Origin: Chionoecetes opilio | Lineage: Eukaryota; Arthropoda; Malacostraca; Decapoda; Majidae | Assembly (NCBI GenBank): GCA_016584305.1 | Contig: JACEEZ010018526.1 | Coordinates: 62,001-126,000 of the forward strand | DNA: 64,000 nt | Reading direction: 5' to 3' | Part shown: one piece after another, positions 18,211-30,455 of the stretch | Numbering within the stretch: position 1 is the first letter of the stretch | How the letters are laid out: each line of letters begins with the position of its first letter | Position numbers and translations under genes: made by a program | The notes under the pieces: generated by a model | What the model saw: only the letters and a program-made list of their open reading frames with translations | Database searches by the model: none | Told to the model about the DNA's origin: nothing

Positions 18211-18600
18211 CTTTTAGGAAAAAAAAGAAATGGACATACGTAATGTGATGTGAAGGAAAGTATACATGTAAAAAGCCTCTGATTTGTTAATGGCATAGCA
18301 TTGTACAAGTAAGGGGGGTGGTTTGGTACAGAGAAATGGGTGTCTTCCTAACTGTGTGCAAAACCATATCTTACATGTGTGATCTATTTTGTTGTTGTTG
18401 TTGTGTGTGTTGCTTTTGTTTTGGTTCAGCTAAAAACTAATTGATAAAAAACAGGGGTTTCAGAATTTTTTTTTTTCGTACCATAATAGTATATTAATTA
18501 ATGGATTATCATCAAAATTGTGCAGTCCGTTCATGGAAGATGCTTAATTTTGAGTTGTAAGTAGATTTATATTATTTGATTGAATGTCTTGTTGATTTAT
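18211..18600. other. No recognisable feature
   Basis: Intron-like AT-rich sequence with short (GTT)n and T runs. Nothing identifiable. Confidence 0.45.
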
Positions 18601-18602
18601 AT

Positions 18603-18796
18603 GTTGTGATGATGACTACACTGTGTTACTCTACCTTACTGTTGGTCTAGGTGTTGAATGGACTACTTGTGTTACTCTACCCTTACTGTCTGGTCTCTTG
18701 TTGTTGATGACTACTGTCACGTCTATCCATACTGGTGGTTCTTGGTGTTGATGACTACTGTGTTTAACTCTACCTTACTGTTGGTCTCTTGTTGAT
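18603..18796 (+). repeat. ~50 bp tandem repeat, four units
   Basis: Units GATGACTACACTGTGTTACT + CTACCTTACTGTTGGTCTCT + TGTT. It directly precedes the acceptor of the candidate last exon. Confidence 0.85.
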
Positions 18797-18820
18797 AGTA
18801 ATACAGCTTTGCTTCCACAG

Positions 18821-18951
18821 GGTCACCTTTGTCCTGCAGGTCAGCCTGGGAGTCCGGATTGAAGTCTCTCCCGGAAGAGACTATGTTTCCATATAAGGAG
18901 TGTGATGAGTTCCTACAGAGTATCTTCTTGTTGAAAACAGCTTGGAAGTGA
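18821..18951 (+). CDS. Candidate last coding exon of the RTK
   Basis: Acceptor GCTTTGCTTCCACAG. Phase 0, matching the end of the exon at 15132. It reads GHLCPAGQPGSPD and, after one indel, LKSLPEETMFPYKECDEFLQ, then SIFLLKTAWK and a TGA stop. Phase and the acidic, Tyr-containing sequence suit a receptor C-terminus. There is no family motif that proves it, and the intron would contain two duplicated segments and a MITE. If correct, the 3' UTR begins at 18952. Confidence 0.4.
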
Positions 18952-19600
18952 CAGTCTCAAGGCAATGCCCCAAAGATGAATTCTTGTGGAAAATGGAACA
19001 ACATTGACACAAACCACAGACATATTTAACCCATGCATTAAAACTCAACGGAAAAGATGAAAGGTATTGGTCTTTGAAAGGCGGCAATAAGCGTGGTTGT
19101 TCTATCCATTTGATTGTCAGGAAGAACACGGGCAGGACCGAGGCGGTGAGAGTTGTGTGTCCAAGGCGAAAGTGTCCTCGATAAGTATCCTAGCTCTTTG
19201 GGAAACATGGCACATACCCTCTTTGTCTAAACACGTATCAACACACCTTGATCTCCGACAACTCCATCTATTAAACAAATTAAAGATCTGTAAGTGTACA
19301 CAAGCAGTTTGCCTTAAATCTGCTTCTATTTTGAATGCCTTCCACCAGTATCTTCTTAATGTATACACATGGATGGCATCTCCTAAACCATTCTTTTTCC
19401 CTCCATCCAACACTTTCTCACACTTCATTAATCTTAATACATTCCCACATTGCTTCCCAATTTTGATGAGTAAAGGATCATGTTCCGTCACCAGGTATGT
19501 GGGCTTTGTGCTCCCACCATTATCATCCCTTTTTTCTTGTCATCCAATGTTCATGCCTGCATTACAACATAGATATTGACTTGTGACATTCATGGCATAA
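18952..19600. other. Possible 3' UTR; overlapping antisense open frames
   Basis: Follows the candidate last exon. Two long overlapping frames of ordinary composition exist, 160 codons on + (19097-19579) and 124 codons on - (19117-19491). I recognise no domain in either. No AATAAA is obvious before 19600. They may be chance frames in UTR. Confidence 0.35.
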
Positions 19601-20380
19601 GATCACAGTTACTCTAATGTCCTTCTTTGAGAGAGGATGTGGCTACCATGTGATACACTACCATGGACCAGCTACCATGGCCCATTGCTCCCTTAAAGGT
19701 CCATCTGCCCTATACGTGTTTAATCTTACCTTTGTCCTCTGCCCATTAACTCTACCTTCCATTGCCCTGTGCATCGGAGGGGACACAGGGGTGGCGGCAT
19801 GAGCCTCTAATCACAGCGTCAACTATAACAATGCCTGCTGGCCCCCACGGTGCACGAGGCCAACAATCACAAGCCCTCAAGGGAACTGTCCAGGGGCTAC
19901 ATCCACCCCTGGAGGTCACTGCCTACAGGCGCTATAGGCATAAAAAAAAAATATATTATATATAAACAACATTGTGGGAGTCAACCTTCTGGAGAGAAGC
20001 TTTTTGGTAAGTATTTCATCTAACCATACCTATTCCTGCCTTCCTTCTTAAGTACTATGAGTGCGTCGCACACACCTGGCCCGTACTCCAGACACCCCAT
20101 ACATAGGATGTCTATCAGGGCCACAGTGGACCGGAAACTTATCTTCAATATATTTGTGGAAAATTATTCCACCAACCACCCCTATCATATTGTGGCAGTA
20201 GTGGTGGTTTTTTGGTTCCCCCCCCCTTGTGAAGGGATGGTATTTGGATCGACTCATTTCTAAAGGGGGTGCGAAGGTGATGTATATTAAATTATAATGG
20301 GAATTTAAGCACAAATGATAAGTACTGGGTATAATATAAATTAACATTCCCAGTGGTTATTAAGCATTGCACCTTAAATA
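19601..20380. other. Unassigned sequence
   Basis: Contains a moderately GC-rich stretch (19740-19940) that ends in an A-run (GGCATAAAAAAAAAATATATT), which could be the poly-A end of a retroposed sequence. No protein or RNA gene recognised. Confidence 0.35.
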
Positions 20381-21239
20381 ATTAGCACTTTGGTTGGTGT
20401 ACAGCCGGTGATTGGTCTGCAGCCCCTAGTATCCAGGCCACCGGAATTTAGTACACGTGGCTAGTATTGTGGTCGGGTGGGACTCGCCGCTATCAATGAT
20501 GGGAATTCAGACACTCTCAGACATCCGAGAGTAACAATCTCTGATTTAATTTTATATATGTGGATTTGTATATATGTGAGAGAGTTGTATTTATACTCTT
20601 TGTACATATAAGTGTTATAAAAAACAAATAGGACAGTGTTGTTATAAAATCAACATAAGTGATTTATCTCGCCGCGTCGTGGCTACTTGGGTTAGGAAAA
20701 CTCGCCTGACGCCGTTATATTAACAAATATCGCCTCCAACTCGCCCTCACCGGCGGCCTCGATCACGATGACCACTTCGGATAACAAGACATTGCAGTAT
20801 AATCAAGTCCTACAGCCATATTCTAACACTATCTATCCACCGATTAAGTATCCTAGTTAGTTTTGACGAGTTGGGGTTGGTTATTGTGTCGGGAATGAGA
20901 TAACGATGGTTTTGTATGGGTAAGATACTCAAATTTAATAGAAAACAAAGCAATAATGAAATAGTAGGTTAGAATTGGTCTGGGACCGAGGCGTGAGCGA
21001 GTGTTCGTAGGTGTCCAAGGCGCAAGTGGTCATGATTGCTTGTGTTTTCTGCTGTGGGCAACCTATACTTGAATGCTTCTAAACACATGCATCAGTGCTT
21101 TGACCTCAGCTGAGAAGAGCATTGCTGTTGGGATAGTCGTATGAGTTCGTGTGAAATTGAGAAAGTTATGCTACAAGCACATATTAATGTGAGTCGACCT
21201 TATACAAAAACCCACTTTCGGTGTCTATTCTCATCCCGA
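20381..21239. other. Unassigned sequence
   Basis: Mixed composition with a GC-rich patch near 20670-20790 (CTCGCCGCGTCGTGGC). A 30-codon frame starts at 20768 but is too short to support. No repeat relative seen in the window. Confidence 0.35.
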
Positions 21240-24200
21240 CACAATTACCCCAACATATGTCCAGGACAAAAATAGTTCCTTGAGCCAGACCAAAAGTAAT
21301 GCTCCGGCGGGTGGGAGTAAGTCTCATTATGATTTTCTCATTAGACCAATGTCTTCAAGTGTCAGAATAGGTTGTGATGGACATATGAGAACGTGTTAGC
21401 TAGTGCCCGGAATGGGACGCCATTTTTAAAACCACCCAGCTCGAAAATGCCCTTTGGTGGGGTACATTGTTGCACGTGTATCTGATTCTTACTAGCTACG
21501 GTGCGGTTGACGCAAAATATACTCCAATGTGTACCGTTAATAAAAAAAATTATGAAGCTTTGTTATAGATTAATTATTAAAAAATCATTATCAAAAAAAA
21601 ATCATATATTTTTAAATATTTTTTATTAGACTTGTCTTTTTTAGTGAAACAAACGGTATGATTTTCCAAATTATGCATTTTGCTACACCGTTTATCTGTC
21701 TATAAAATAACCAAAAAGTAAAAACCATATCATCCACCACGATTTTTTACAACAAAATAGAAAAGAGGCATAAAATGACTTACCGCCGCTGGCATTACTA
21801 TTCTGACGATAACGAAAGTTGGGAAATGTCGTACGGAAGGATTTTAACACCATACGATATCTAATGCAGGCGGAAATTTTTTACAAGAAATCTGCACTTT
21901 GGGGGCCCATTTTGGATTTCAAAGGGCCCGCCAATTATTTTAAATTTATTCATTGCTAGATTTTGGGGAAAGACGTATGGGCTGTTTTTAAAACCCCATA
22001 GTTAATTCCATAAGAAAGCGGAGTTCTTGAACATGTCATTTTTAGTAAAAAACCCCGGGTATGATTTCCCAAAATTAACATTTTGCTAAACCTTTTATCT
22101 GTCTATAAGTTTTTCAGGAAATTTTGGGCCCGTTTTAAAATAGAGAACAACTATGCTATACAATAAAAGTGCACACAAAGTTAATCATAAAGTCGCCATC
22201 GAGCTTGGCTCCTGAGCCACGATAGCATCATCCTGCACCATTTTGGGCTCCCGCAGCTTACAAAAAACGGGCCCTTTACCCATTCAGTATGCAGGAGCAA
22301 TCTGACGGTCGACACGTCCTTCTGCATGTGCATGAGATAAATTTCAAGACGACATCTGGAGCTGGTAACCCCCATCCATGGATTTGAGGAAAAAAAGGGC
22401 CCCACTCTAGTTCCCACCATTCCTGCTGATGGTGCTGGGACGTCTGGCAGTTTTTAAAGGGGCTGGTCGCCAGATACCCCCTGATGTTGGCCCAACGTAT
22501 GCTCCCCATCAGGAGTTTTCAAAAGGGGGAAAATTGTCCAATTCGTTTGGGCCCCTTTTTTGCACAGAAATGTGATAACGGAGTAAATTAGCACCGCGAC
22601 CTTCGTGTTCCTGGCGTACAGCTAAAACCCGTGAAGGCCTGAATGCTTTTAAAGACGCCCTTTTGGACATTCCACGAAGACCCCAGTTTGTGAATGCTTG
22701 AAGAACAGATCATTCGCTTGACAAGCTTCAAAGCCTTTATTTTTCCTTGGATACCCAGAGCACAAACAGTGTCACACCCGCTCCATGCTGAACCCTGGCA
22801 ATGCACTGAAAAACTCCGCCCCAATACCGCAGCCAATTTTCCCAAACTCAATCTTCTGCTCGAATTTTTGTTCCTGTCTGATGAAAGTGACATCGATGGT
22901 TTGCTGGATGAAGACTGTGATCGAAGTCGGTGTCATCTGCCACAAGATGATCGTCTTGAGGGGGTAGCGGCGTGCTTTGCGGGGAGAAACATCCTGCCCC
23001 TACTTCCTCGGGCACTTCGAGTGTTTTGAAACCACTTCCACCTATCGCGGGTCAGTACCAGACATTTTTTTTTCACCACGGGTACTACGTTTCTTTGCCT
23101 AGCTTTTCGCGATTTGTTTTATGTTTCCACACCCCCGCCAGAAACCAACCAGTTTTTCCCTTGTCTGGCTGCAAGCAGGAGACGCCGCCAGTTCATATTT
23201 TGTGTCGGGTCTGATCTCCTGAAAATGATGCCTTCATTTAACCCCGGTTCACCGCTCACTGCTTTTATGGTTTTTCTGTGTATGTGTCAAAGACACATCG
23301 ATGTGCTCGTGATTGACTTGGAAAGTTGGCGCGGGATTGGGTCTGGAGTTTGCAGTGCATTGCCAGGGGTTCAGCATGGGGCGGGGGGACACTGTTAGTG
23401 CCTGGGTAGCCAAGGAAAAATAAAAGGGTTTGAAGTTGGCAAGCGAATGATCTGTATCTTCAAGCATTTACAGTCTGGGATCTCGTGGAATGTACCAAAA
23501 GACGTCTTCAAAAGATTCAGGGGTTCACGTGTCAGCTTACGCCAGGGAACACAAGATCGTCGGTGGTAATTCACTCCGTTATCACATGTTCTGTGCAAAG
23601 AAAGGGGCCCGATCGAATTGGACAAAGCCGCCTTTTGAAGACTCCTTTTTTGCAGCTACGCTTGGGCCAAATACAGGCGGGTACTGGCGACCAGCCTTGA
23701 AAAACTGCCAAGTCCCCGCACCATCAGCAGGGCATGGCTGGGAACCGTGATGGCGGTTCGCTCAAAATCCCCGGGGTAGCGGGTCTACAGCTCCAATTCG
23801 GGGTTGAAACTCTCCATGCAAGCAGAAAGGGCGTGTCGACCGTCAGATTGCTCCTGATACTGAAAGGGTTTAAGTGCACTGTTTGTGTAAGCTGCAGGGG
23901 GCTCCAACATGGTGCAGGGGTGTCTATCGGGCTCGGTGCCAATACTCTGATGGCGAACCTGATGATTACTTTTTGTCCCCTTATTTTATAGCATTGTTTT
24001 TCTCTATTATAATGCAGGCCAAATTGCCTGAAAAATCTTTATAGACAATAAACGGTTTAGCAAAATGTATAATTTTGGGAAAATCTACCGTGTTATATGA
24101 TAAAACATGACATGTTCAAAAGTACCTCCGCTTTCTTATTAGGAATATACTCGTATGGTGTTAAAATCAGCTCTCGTCTTTCCAACCTCAGTAATGAAAA

Positions 24201-24910
24201 AATTGATATAATTTGGGGGCCCTTTTTAAATCCAAGATGGCCACCAAAGTGCAGATTTTCCCATGTAAAAATTTCCCCTGCTTATTAGAATTTGTAGGGG
24301 TTAAAAACCTCTCCGTACGACATTCCTAACTTGCGTTATCGTCAGAATACAAGATAAAGCCAGCGGCGCCTAATCATTTTATGCCCCTTTACATATATTT
24401 GTTTTAAACCGTGGTGGATGTTGTTTATTTTTGAGTTATTTTTATAGCAGATAAACGGTGTAGCAAAAAGCATAATTTTGGGAAAAACATACCCGTGTTG
24501 TTTCACTAAAAAAGTACAAGTTAAAAATAAAATATGAAAAATATATGATTTTTTTTTATAATTTATTTTTTTAAAATTAATCTTTAAAAAAATGCTTTAT
24601 ATTATTTTTTATTTAGACGGGGACACATTGGACTAATTTAGTCGAACCGCACACGTAGCTAGTATAGAAGTCCAGATACCGTGCAACAATTCCCCACCAA
24701 ATGGGCATTTTTCGCGCTGGGTTTTGGTTTTAAAGATGGGGTCCACCGGGGATAACACCGTTCTCAATGTCCATCATGCATTTTTTGATACCCGAGATAT
24801 TGCCCTAATGGAAAAACATAATGAGAATTACTCCCCCCCCCGGAGCATTCACTTCAAAAAATGGCCGGTTGGCTCAAGGGCTAAAACCCCCACTAGACAC
24901 ATGACACAAT
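21240..24910. repeat. 3.65 kb diverged palindrome
   Basis: The left half (21240-23079) is matched in reverse by the right half (23080-24910) with a constant coordinate sum near 46155-46160. Paired landmarks are ACTAGCTAC 21491/GTAGCTAGT 24655, GGCAATGCACT 22797/AGTGCATTGCC 23354, TTGAGCC 21279/GGCTCAA 24873, plus the paired TAAACGGTTTAGC-type blocks. Arms differ by substitutions as well as indels, with roughly a quarter of positions changed by eye. The innermost ~400 bp pair poorly. No protein domain seen. It could be a foldback transposon or an old inverted duplication. Confidence 0.8.
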
Positions 24911-25110
24911 ACCAAGAGGGGATTATGTGCAATGTTACCAAAGGGTATGTGCAATGTTTTTTCCCAAAAAAGAGGGTATGGCAAAAGTTTACCAAAGAGG
25001 GTATGTGCAATGTTTTCCCAAAAAGGGTAGTGCAATTTTACCAAAGGGGTAGTGCAATGTTTACCAAAAAGGGGATGTCAAGTTTTCCAAAGAGATATGT
25101 TTCATAGGGA
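24905..25110 (+). repeat. ~27 bp tandem repeat at palindrome edge
   Basis: Six or seven units of GGGTATGTGCAATGTTTACC + AAAAA. It begins where the right palindrome arm stops matching. Confidence 0.8.
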
Positions 25111-25340
25111 AAAAACTTGGATTTTAACCATTTTTGCTGAAAACAACAAAACTGGGGGCTTTTTATTTGATTGGATAGAATTTTTTAATTTCACTTATTT
25201 TTTTGTTCTTGCGCGTAGTACCCCAAGAAACCAGTTTGTGTCGTGGAAATGATTAAAGACAACATTACTTTTTGCCAAATATTTAGTTGATAAGTGTTTC
25301 GCAAATGTAGTTAAGGTAATTGATTTTACGAAAAATTTTA
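25111..25340. other. No recognisable feature
   Basis: AT-rich spacer between the tandem repeat and the next MITE. Nothing identifiable. Confidence 0.4.
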
Positions 25341-25557
25341 TTAACCCCTTTAGGGCCGAATAATTTCCATTGTAATTTGGGTACCATGTAGACGGATGTG
25401 TTAGTAAGCAATATTATTAGCCATGACCTGTTTAGTAAGCCTTTATCAAACTAGCTAACTTTTGGTTTATGTAAGATTTCAGTTAAATTTCGTAATCCTT
25501 ATGGCCAACCAGCAGACAATTTTTGATAACCAAGTGACAGTCTGGGCGGAAGGGAAA
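25341..25557 (+). mobile_element. piggyBac-type MITE, copy 7
   Basis: Begins TTAACCCCTTTAGGGCCGAA and holds CATTGTAATTTGGGTACCAT and GCCATGACCTGTTTAGTA. It ends near CAGTCTGGGCGGAAGGG with the terminal TTAA lost. Confidence 0.8.
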
Positions 25558-25925
25558 TGTATTGAGTGCTGCAGAGTGAAGGGCTACATTTGCAATAATA
25601 TTAGACATTTTTTTGGAGTTGTACCACTAAATTTTCTATTACATAAGTATCACATTTCACACTAGTACTGTCTGAGGCTGTCAAGGACGCGGGGGGACAA
25701 CACGTGAACATGCCCCTCCCTGGTAACGTCTTTAACAGGAAAACAATAAACCAGATTTTTTTAATATGCGCGTTCACACCCAACTCGTTAGAAGGCCAGT
25801 GAATGACTATAAAGCATCGCACAAAACATGGATGGACATCTGAGAGAAAAGAGATGAAGAATGGAGGAACTGGGCATTATGTTTTTCACACTCCATGTGC
25901 TAATTAATATAGATGCCTATGTAAC
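25558..25925. other. No recognisable feature
   Basis: Spacer between MITE copy 7 and the 3' end of the minus-strand LINE. Nothing identifiable. Confidence 0.4.
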
Positions 25926-28900
25926 TCTTAAGTAAAGTAAGTAAACGTTATTGTAATAATAAGACAAATGCTGTTACAGTAATATATACAAATTCATTAA
26001 AACCTTAGCACGGTTCCAGTGGAGCCGTATAGAGCAGACGGCACTATAGTGTTACTGTAGTGTTAAGGGGCGTGTTGACCTTAAGACTAGCTGAATGGAT
26101 TATTTGCCTAAATATAAAGTTATTAACATAGAAAAAATATCCAAACTGAGGTAACTTACATGTCATAATGACACGGGTAATAAATGGAATTACAGTAGAG
26201 CAGACAATACAAATACATCTGTAATACCTATAATAATAATAATCAATAATTAATAATAATAATAATATAGACTATAACACTAAAAAAATACAATATAATA
26301 TAGATTGAGCAGATAAACTACAAAAATTATTTCATCACTTGTAGTAGAAAAACAATTAGTATTTGTTGACTAACAGTAAACTACTTTATAAATTCTCTCT
26401 TCATATCTAACTAAATTGGTAGTTGTAAGGAGAATATCCGCTCATTTTTCATCAAAGCCTAAAAGTAGTAATAGAGTTTCCGGACCACAAGAGACTGCTA
26501 AACATGTTTTTAAATAATGTTGTTTCTAAATATTGGACACATAAGGTTAATATCATTACTCCTTGTATGGGTAACATTTTCCAACTAATTACCTATTGGG
26601 TTTCTTGTTCCTTGACTTTTGAATAGTTAAGTAAAATAATGTAAACTATTTTTGTGTACCTAACAGGGCAATTTATAAAAATAATATTTGTTTTCTTGAG
26701 AATTACTATTTTTTGTCTGTTGAGTCAAAAATATTTTTTAAAGGCAAATACAAAACACCGACGAAATTTTATTTTGTGCTATTGATAAGTTAATTCAAAA
26801 AGAGTGCCATGTGCATGCCCATATAGGAACAAAGAATCTATGATGGTGTGAGTGACAAAGATGATAGTAAATGCTGAATCATTGCTCTGTAGTTAGGGTT
26901 ATGGCGGACTGCTATAGAATGCCCAGTTATCTTAGAAAGTTTCAAACATGTTTGATGAATTGTGATATTTCCAATTTAAAGTTTTAATCAATCGTGACAC
27001 CAAGAAATTTTGCATGATGACTTTGTTTCTATAATTTCGCCATCTAACTAATAATTGGGTGGGGGAGGGATTGGAGTTATTTCGCAAGACCTATTTTAGA
27101 AACTTATATATAATTTGAGTGATTTGAAAATTAAGTTTTTTAATTTTATGTTGATTGAATCCATGATTTACGTTGTTTAGCTCTGAAGCAATTATAGTTT
27201 GTGTAGAGTGAATATAAATATTTTGTCCTTGCAGTATTTAGGCTGTGTACATCAGAATAAATCAGAATAAATGACAAATTTCTGTGCTAGCATTTTTACA
27301 ATTCATTAACATATATCAATCGAAAAGAAAGTGAACTAAAACCAGAGCCGTTGTGGGACCCATCATATAATGGATTCAAAATGGAGAGTAAAATCTGGAT
27401 TACAAAATTACACTCTGTTTTGTCACTGAGATAAACTTGAAATAATTTTAATGTAAAACTCTTCTTCCTAAGTGTTTTTCATTTGTGAACGTAAAATTTG
27501 TTGATCTATGGTATCAAATGCCTTTTGATATAATCCATGAATGACACCACCATTAACCCATTCAGTTTTTTCCAAAACATGTTACAACATTGTCGACAGT
27601 CGTAACTCATAGTATTGCAGGGGGACTCAGTAGCCAATTCATGTGCTCCTGAAGCACACCCCATGCTGGTGTTCAGGTCCAAAAGATTGTTTTTTCACAA
27701 GGTAAACTGGATTAGGAGCCGAGGTATACATGGTTTTTTCAAAAAAATCTTATTAAATTCGGGGAGGATGTGAAATGGGGGCGGATAATTATCCAAGTCA
27801 CTTCTGTCACCTGACCTTGAATAAGGAATGACTTAGGCTTTTTTTAATTGGTCTGGAAAGTACCCATGTTTTTAAGGAAGGGTAAAATTTAGAATTCAGG
27901 TTCAGAGGAGAAGATATTAAAAGATAAGGCCAGGCTTTAGTATTTTGGGAGTATTCCTCATTACCAAGGCGCATCTGATACAGCGTGTTGAGGAGTTTTT
28001 GACAAACGTGAGGTTTATTGGTTAGGAGCCAAATACAGGACAAAAATTTGGTGAGTTGTAAGATCTAATTCTTTTTAAAGTTAGATTCGCTTAACTTCCA
28101 TTTAATAGTGGAACTATTTCTTAGAAAATGTTTCATTAAAGTTTTCCCTGGATGTATCCGAGAGCAAGGTGGGTTATATTAGTATTGTGCGTTCATTGTA
28201 ACTGTCTGTTTTGCCCACATCAAAGAACTTTAGGGTGTTCCACACTGTCGTTTCTGGGGTTTCTTTGATTTTCCTGAAATGGATCTTCTGTAATACAAGA
28301 TTTTTTGCTGTTCGTAAAATGACTGTTAAAGTTTTCCTTTCTCCTAATACTGTTTGTAAGTAATCTCCCCATAAGTCTAATGGCCATTTTTTAACGAGTC
28401 TTCTTAAACTCTTGTGTTTTCTCTTTATGCGTGTGTTTTTAGAGCTAGAGTGATAATTGAGATAAACTTAACTCTTTTTATTCAAAGGTAAATGGGGAAA
28501 TGGTTTTGAATAAAATTTATAAAATAATTATATAGAATAAGTCTAAGCCCATTAGAACATGTTGAGTTTAAATACAAAATTCCAGCGACAAGGGACCAGA
28601 TCATGGTGATAACGTTTCCATTGAAATGTAGTAATTAATGCTTTTTATAAATTGAACACTTGGAGTTCTGGTTTTGTTATGGTTTCAAGTGTAAATGAGA
28701 CAATGTGGAGAAATTGATCAGAATATCTCGTTTGGAATTATATAGTTACCAATATTTTCTTCCAGTTGAGATGACCCTAGGTGGTCTATGAGTGTCGCGG
28801 AGGTGATGGTAAACTTTGGTTGGTTTGGTATTAAAGGAAAAAATGCGAGAAAGAAAGAATTAGATTGATAATTTCAAGGACATTGTTTCATACTTTTCAA

Positions 28901-29445
28901 TAAATTTCAGAATTGAAGGTCTCCAAAATAATATTGATATACCTTGATATTTTTATCATACACCTGAAGACATAGGGAATGGTCAGGGGTCCATTCCCTT
29001 CTGAAAAACTATTGATAATTACAATTTGGAGTCTATAAATGCACAAAAATCAATTAAATATATTTCTAGTGTCATAATTGTAGTCCAAACAATTGGAGTC
29101 GATATGAGAGTTCTGAAATGGGAATTGATTTGCACAGATGATCATAACACTTTGGACAACATGACATAGCAACACCACCACCCATTGAATTGTGTCTGGG
29201 GGTTCGAGCTTCTATCCTGTAGTAAACCAGGAAGTTCACATTACAGTGAGCAGAGTTGAGGATCCTAGCCTCATGTTCTGTAAAGCCAAGGAACATAATT
29301 TTGAATGAGAATTATGATAAATTGTATATTTGAGAGATTACTGAGATTCTTTGGAAGGGATCGTATGTCATATTAGATAATGTAAAAGTGTGTTTTACTG
29401 AGTGACGAAATTGTCATCAGGAAAAAATATAAATCAGGATTCGGC
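25926..29445 (-). mobile_element. CR1/jockey-type LINE (family A), decayed, near full ORF2
   Basis: The minus strand reads, through many frameshifts, an endonuclease and a reverse transcriptase. Endonuclease: FTEH, then NSMGGGVAM at ~29165-29190, then an SDH-type end near 28710-28740. RT: a D.DNYRP-like start near 27800, QHGF near 27640, KAFDTIDHQ at ~27490-27530, VPQGS at ~27345-27360, and SLV.PHI.Y..L.WACTWHSF at ~26800-26860. The 3' UTR has TAATAATAAT runs, a small hairpin near 26010-26040, and ends CAATAACGTTTACTTACTT. It matches + strand copy C at 40060. Stops and frameshifts throughout: it is dead. Confidence 0.85.
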
Positions 29446-29469
29446 AACACTTTATGAACCCTTTAATTA

Positions 29470-30455
29470 CGGACTATCACTATAGAAATAAAGTCAATCA
29501 TGCAAAAATATTCCTTGGGTTGTCCATCGCTTTTGTATGAAAACCTTGAAATGTGGAAAGATTCGAACATTTGATTCCAAACATGTTTGAATACTTGTCT
29601 TCTAAGGGAAACTGGCATTTCTAGACGGGGAGTCCGCCAGAAACCTGAACGACAGAGGCAATGAACCTCAGCTATTACTATTACTTTTGTCACTCATAAC
29701 TTCTTTTCATGTAACTGGATGTTTCCTATAGGGCTTATGCACATGGCACTCTTTTTCTTGAACAAGAAAATATATCAATTTGTATAGCACAAAAATAATA
29801 AAATTACTGCACAAGATTCATCGCCGTCTTACTCCAGAAACTCGTCGCCCCGCGAGACACCAGCCCTCTCCCCCTGAATTCTAATCTCACCCCCCCCCGT
29901 CTCCTCTTCTATCACTAGACTCGCATATGTCCCCCAGTCAGATGGGCGACATGAAGAGCGCGAACCCAGAAGATGAGCCATATACGCTTTAGACATGATC
30001 AAGACATAACAGAACAAGTTTGGATTGTTCTAACAGCAAAAAGTATTCTTGAAACAGATGATTTTTTAAAAGTTCCCCTGTTATTTCATCAAATTATTTG
30101 ACATTATTATTAATATTCAATAAGTCAAGGACAAAACACAATATTTAAATTAGTGAAAAGGTTACGACATTACAATGGAGTATAATGATATTAAACCTTA
30201 TTTGTCCTAAGCTTATTTCAGTAACTAACATGTATTTATATACACAGTTTGTTTATCAGTTTTTGGTCCGGAAATCTCTTTAATGATAGGCCTCTTATAA
30301 ATAAACTTCTCCTTCTCAACTACTCAATTTTTTCGTTAGATATAAAGGATGAAAATTTAAACTAATTGTAGAGATTTTATTTTATACTCCATATCAATAA
30401 ACCATAAATATGTAATTTTTTTATCTTACTACAAAGTATAAAATTTTTTAGCTTC
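29470..30455 (+). mobile_element. LINE family A, partial + strand copy (RT C-terminal part)
   Basis: It matches copy C from AAGTCAATCATGCAAAA (RT KFLGV region, cf. 42500) through CATGTTTGA..ACTT.CTAAG and GGCTTATGCACATGGCACTC (WACTWHS, cf. 42715) to CTTATAAATAAACTTCTCCT (cf. 43060). It stops before the 3' UTR. It lies head-to-head with the minus-strand copy, with only ~25 bp between them. Pseudogenised. Confidence 0.8.

Larger units (their letters stand above)
5223..18951 (+). other. Pvr: Split receptor tyrosine kinase gene, PDGFR/VEGFR (Pvr) type, 3' part
   Basis: Overall locus entry. Five supported exons, in order and on one strand, spell the back half of a tyrosine kinase domain and the start of its cytoplasmic tail; two more candidates follow. 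The encoded protein would be a plasma-membrane receptor that phosphorylates tyrosines on itself and on signalling partners after binding PDGF/VEGF-like ligands. The kinase insert, glycine loop, VAIK lysine, transmembrane helix and Ig domains are not in the window or not detectable, so class is inferred from MSLEAI, LEDGHRM..PEYA..EIY and the tyrosine-rich tail. Several exons need one to four single-base corrections to read through. I take these as assembly errors, because splice signals and domain order are intact, but a decayed copy cannot be excluded. Introns total ~13 kb and are mostly tandem repeats and transposon copies. Confidence 0.7.

Noticed and set aside
20768..20860. 30-codon frame starting in a good ATG context
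   Set aside because: Too short, no homologue recognised, no splice or UTR evidence.
21240..24910. Simple missed-adapter chimera
   Set aside because: Not excluded, but the arms differ by many substitutions and not only indels, which favours real divergence; kept as a palindrome finding.
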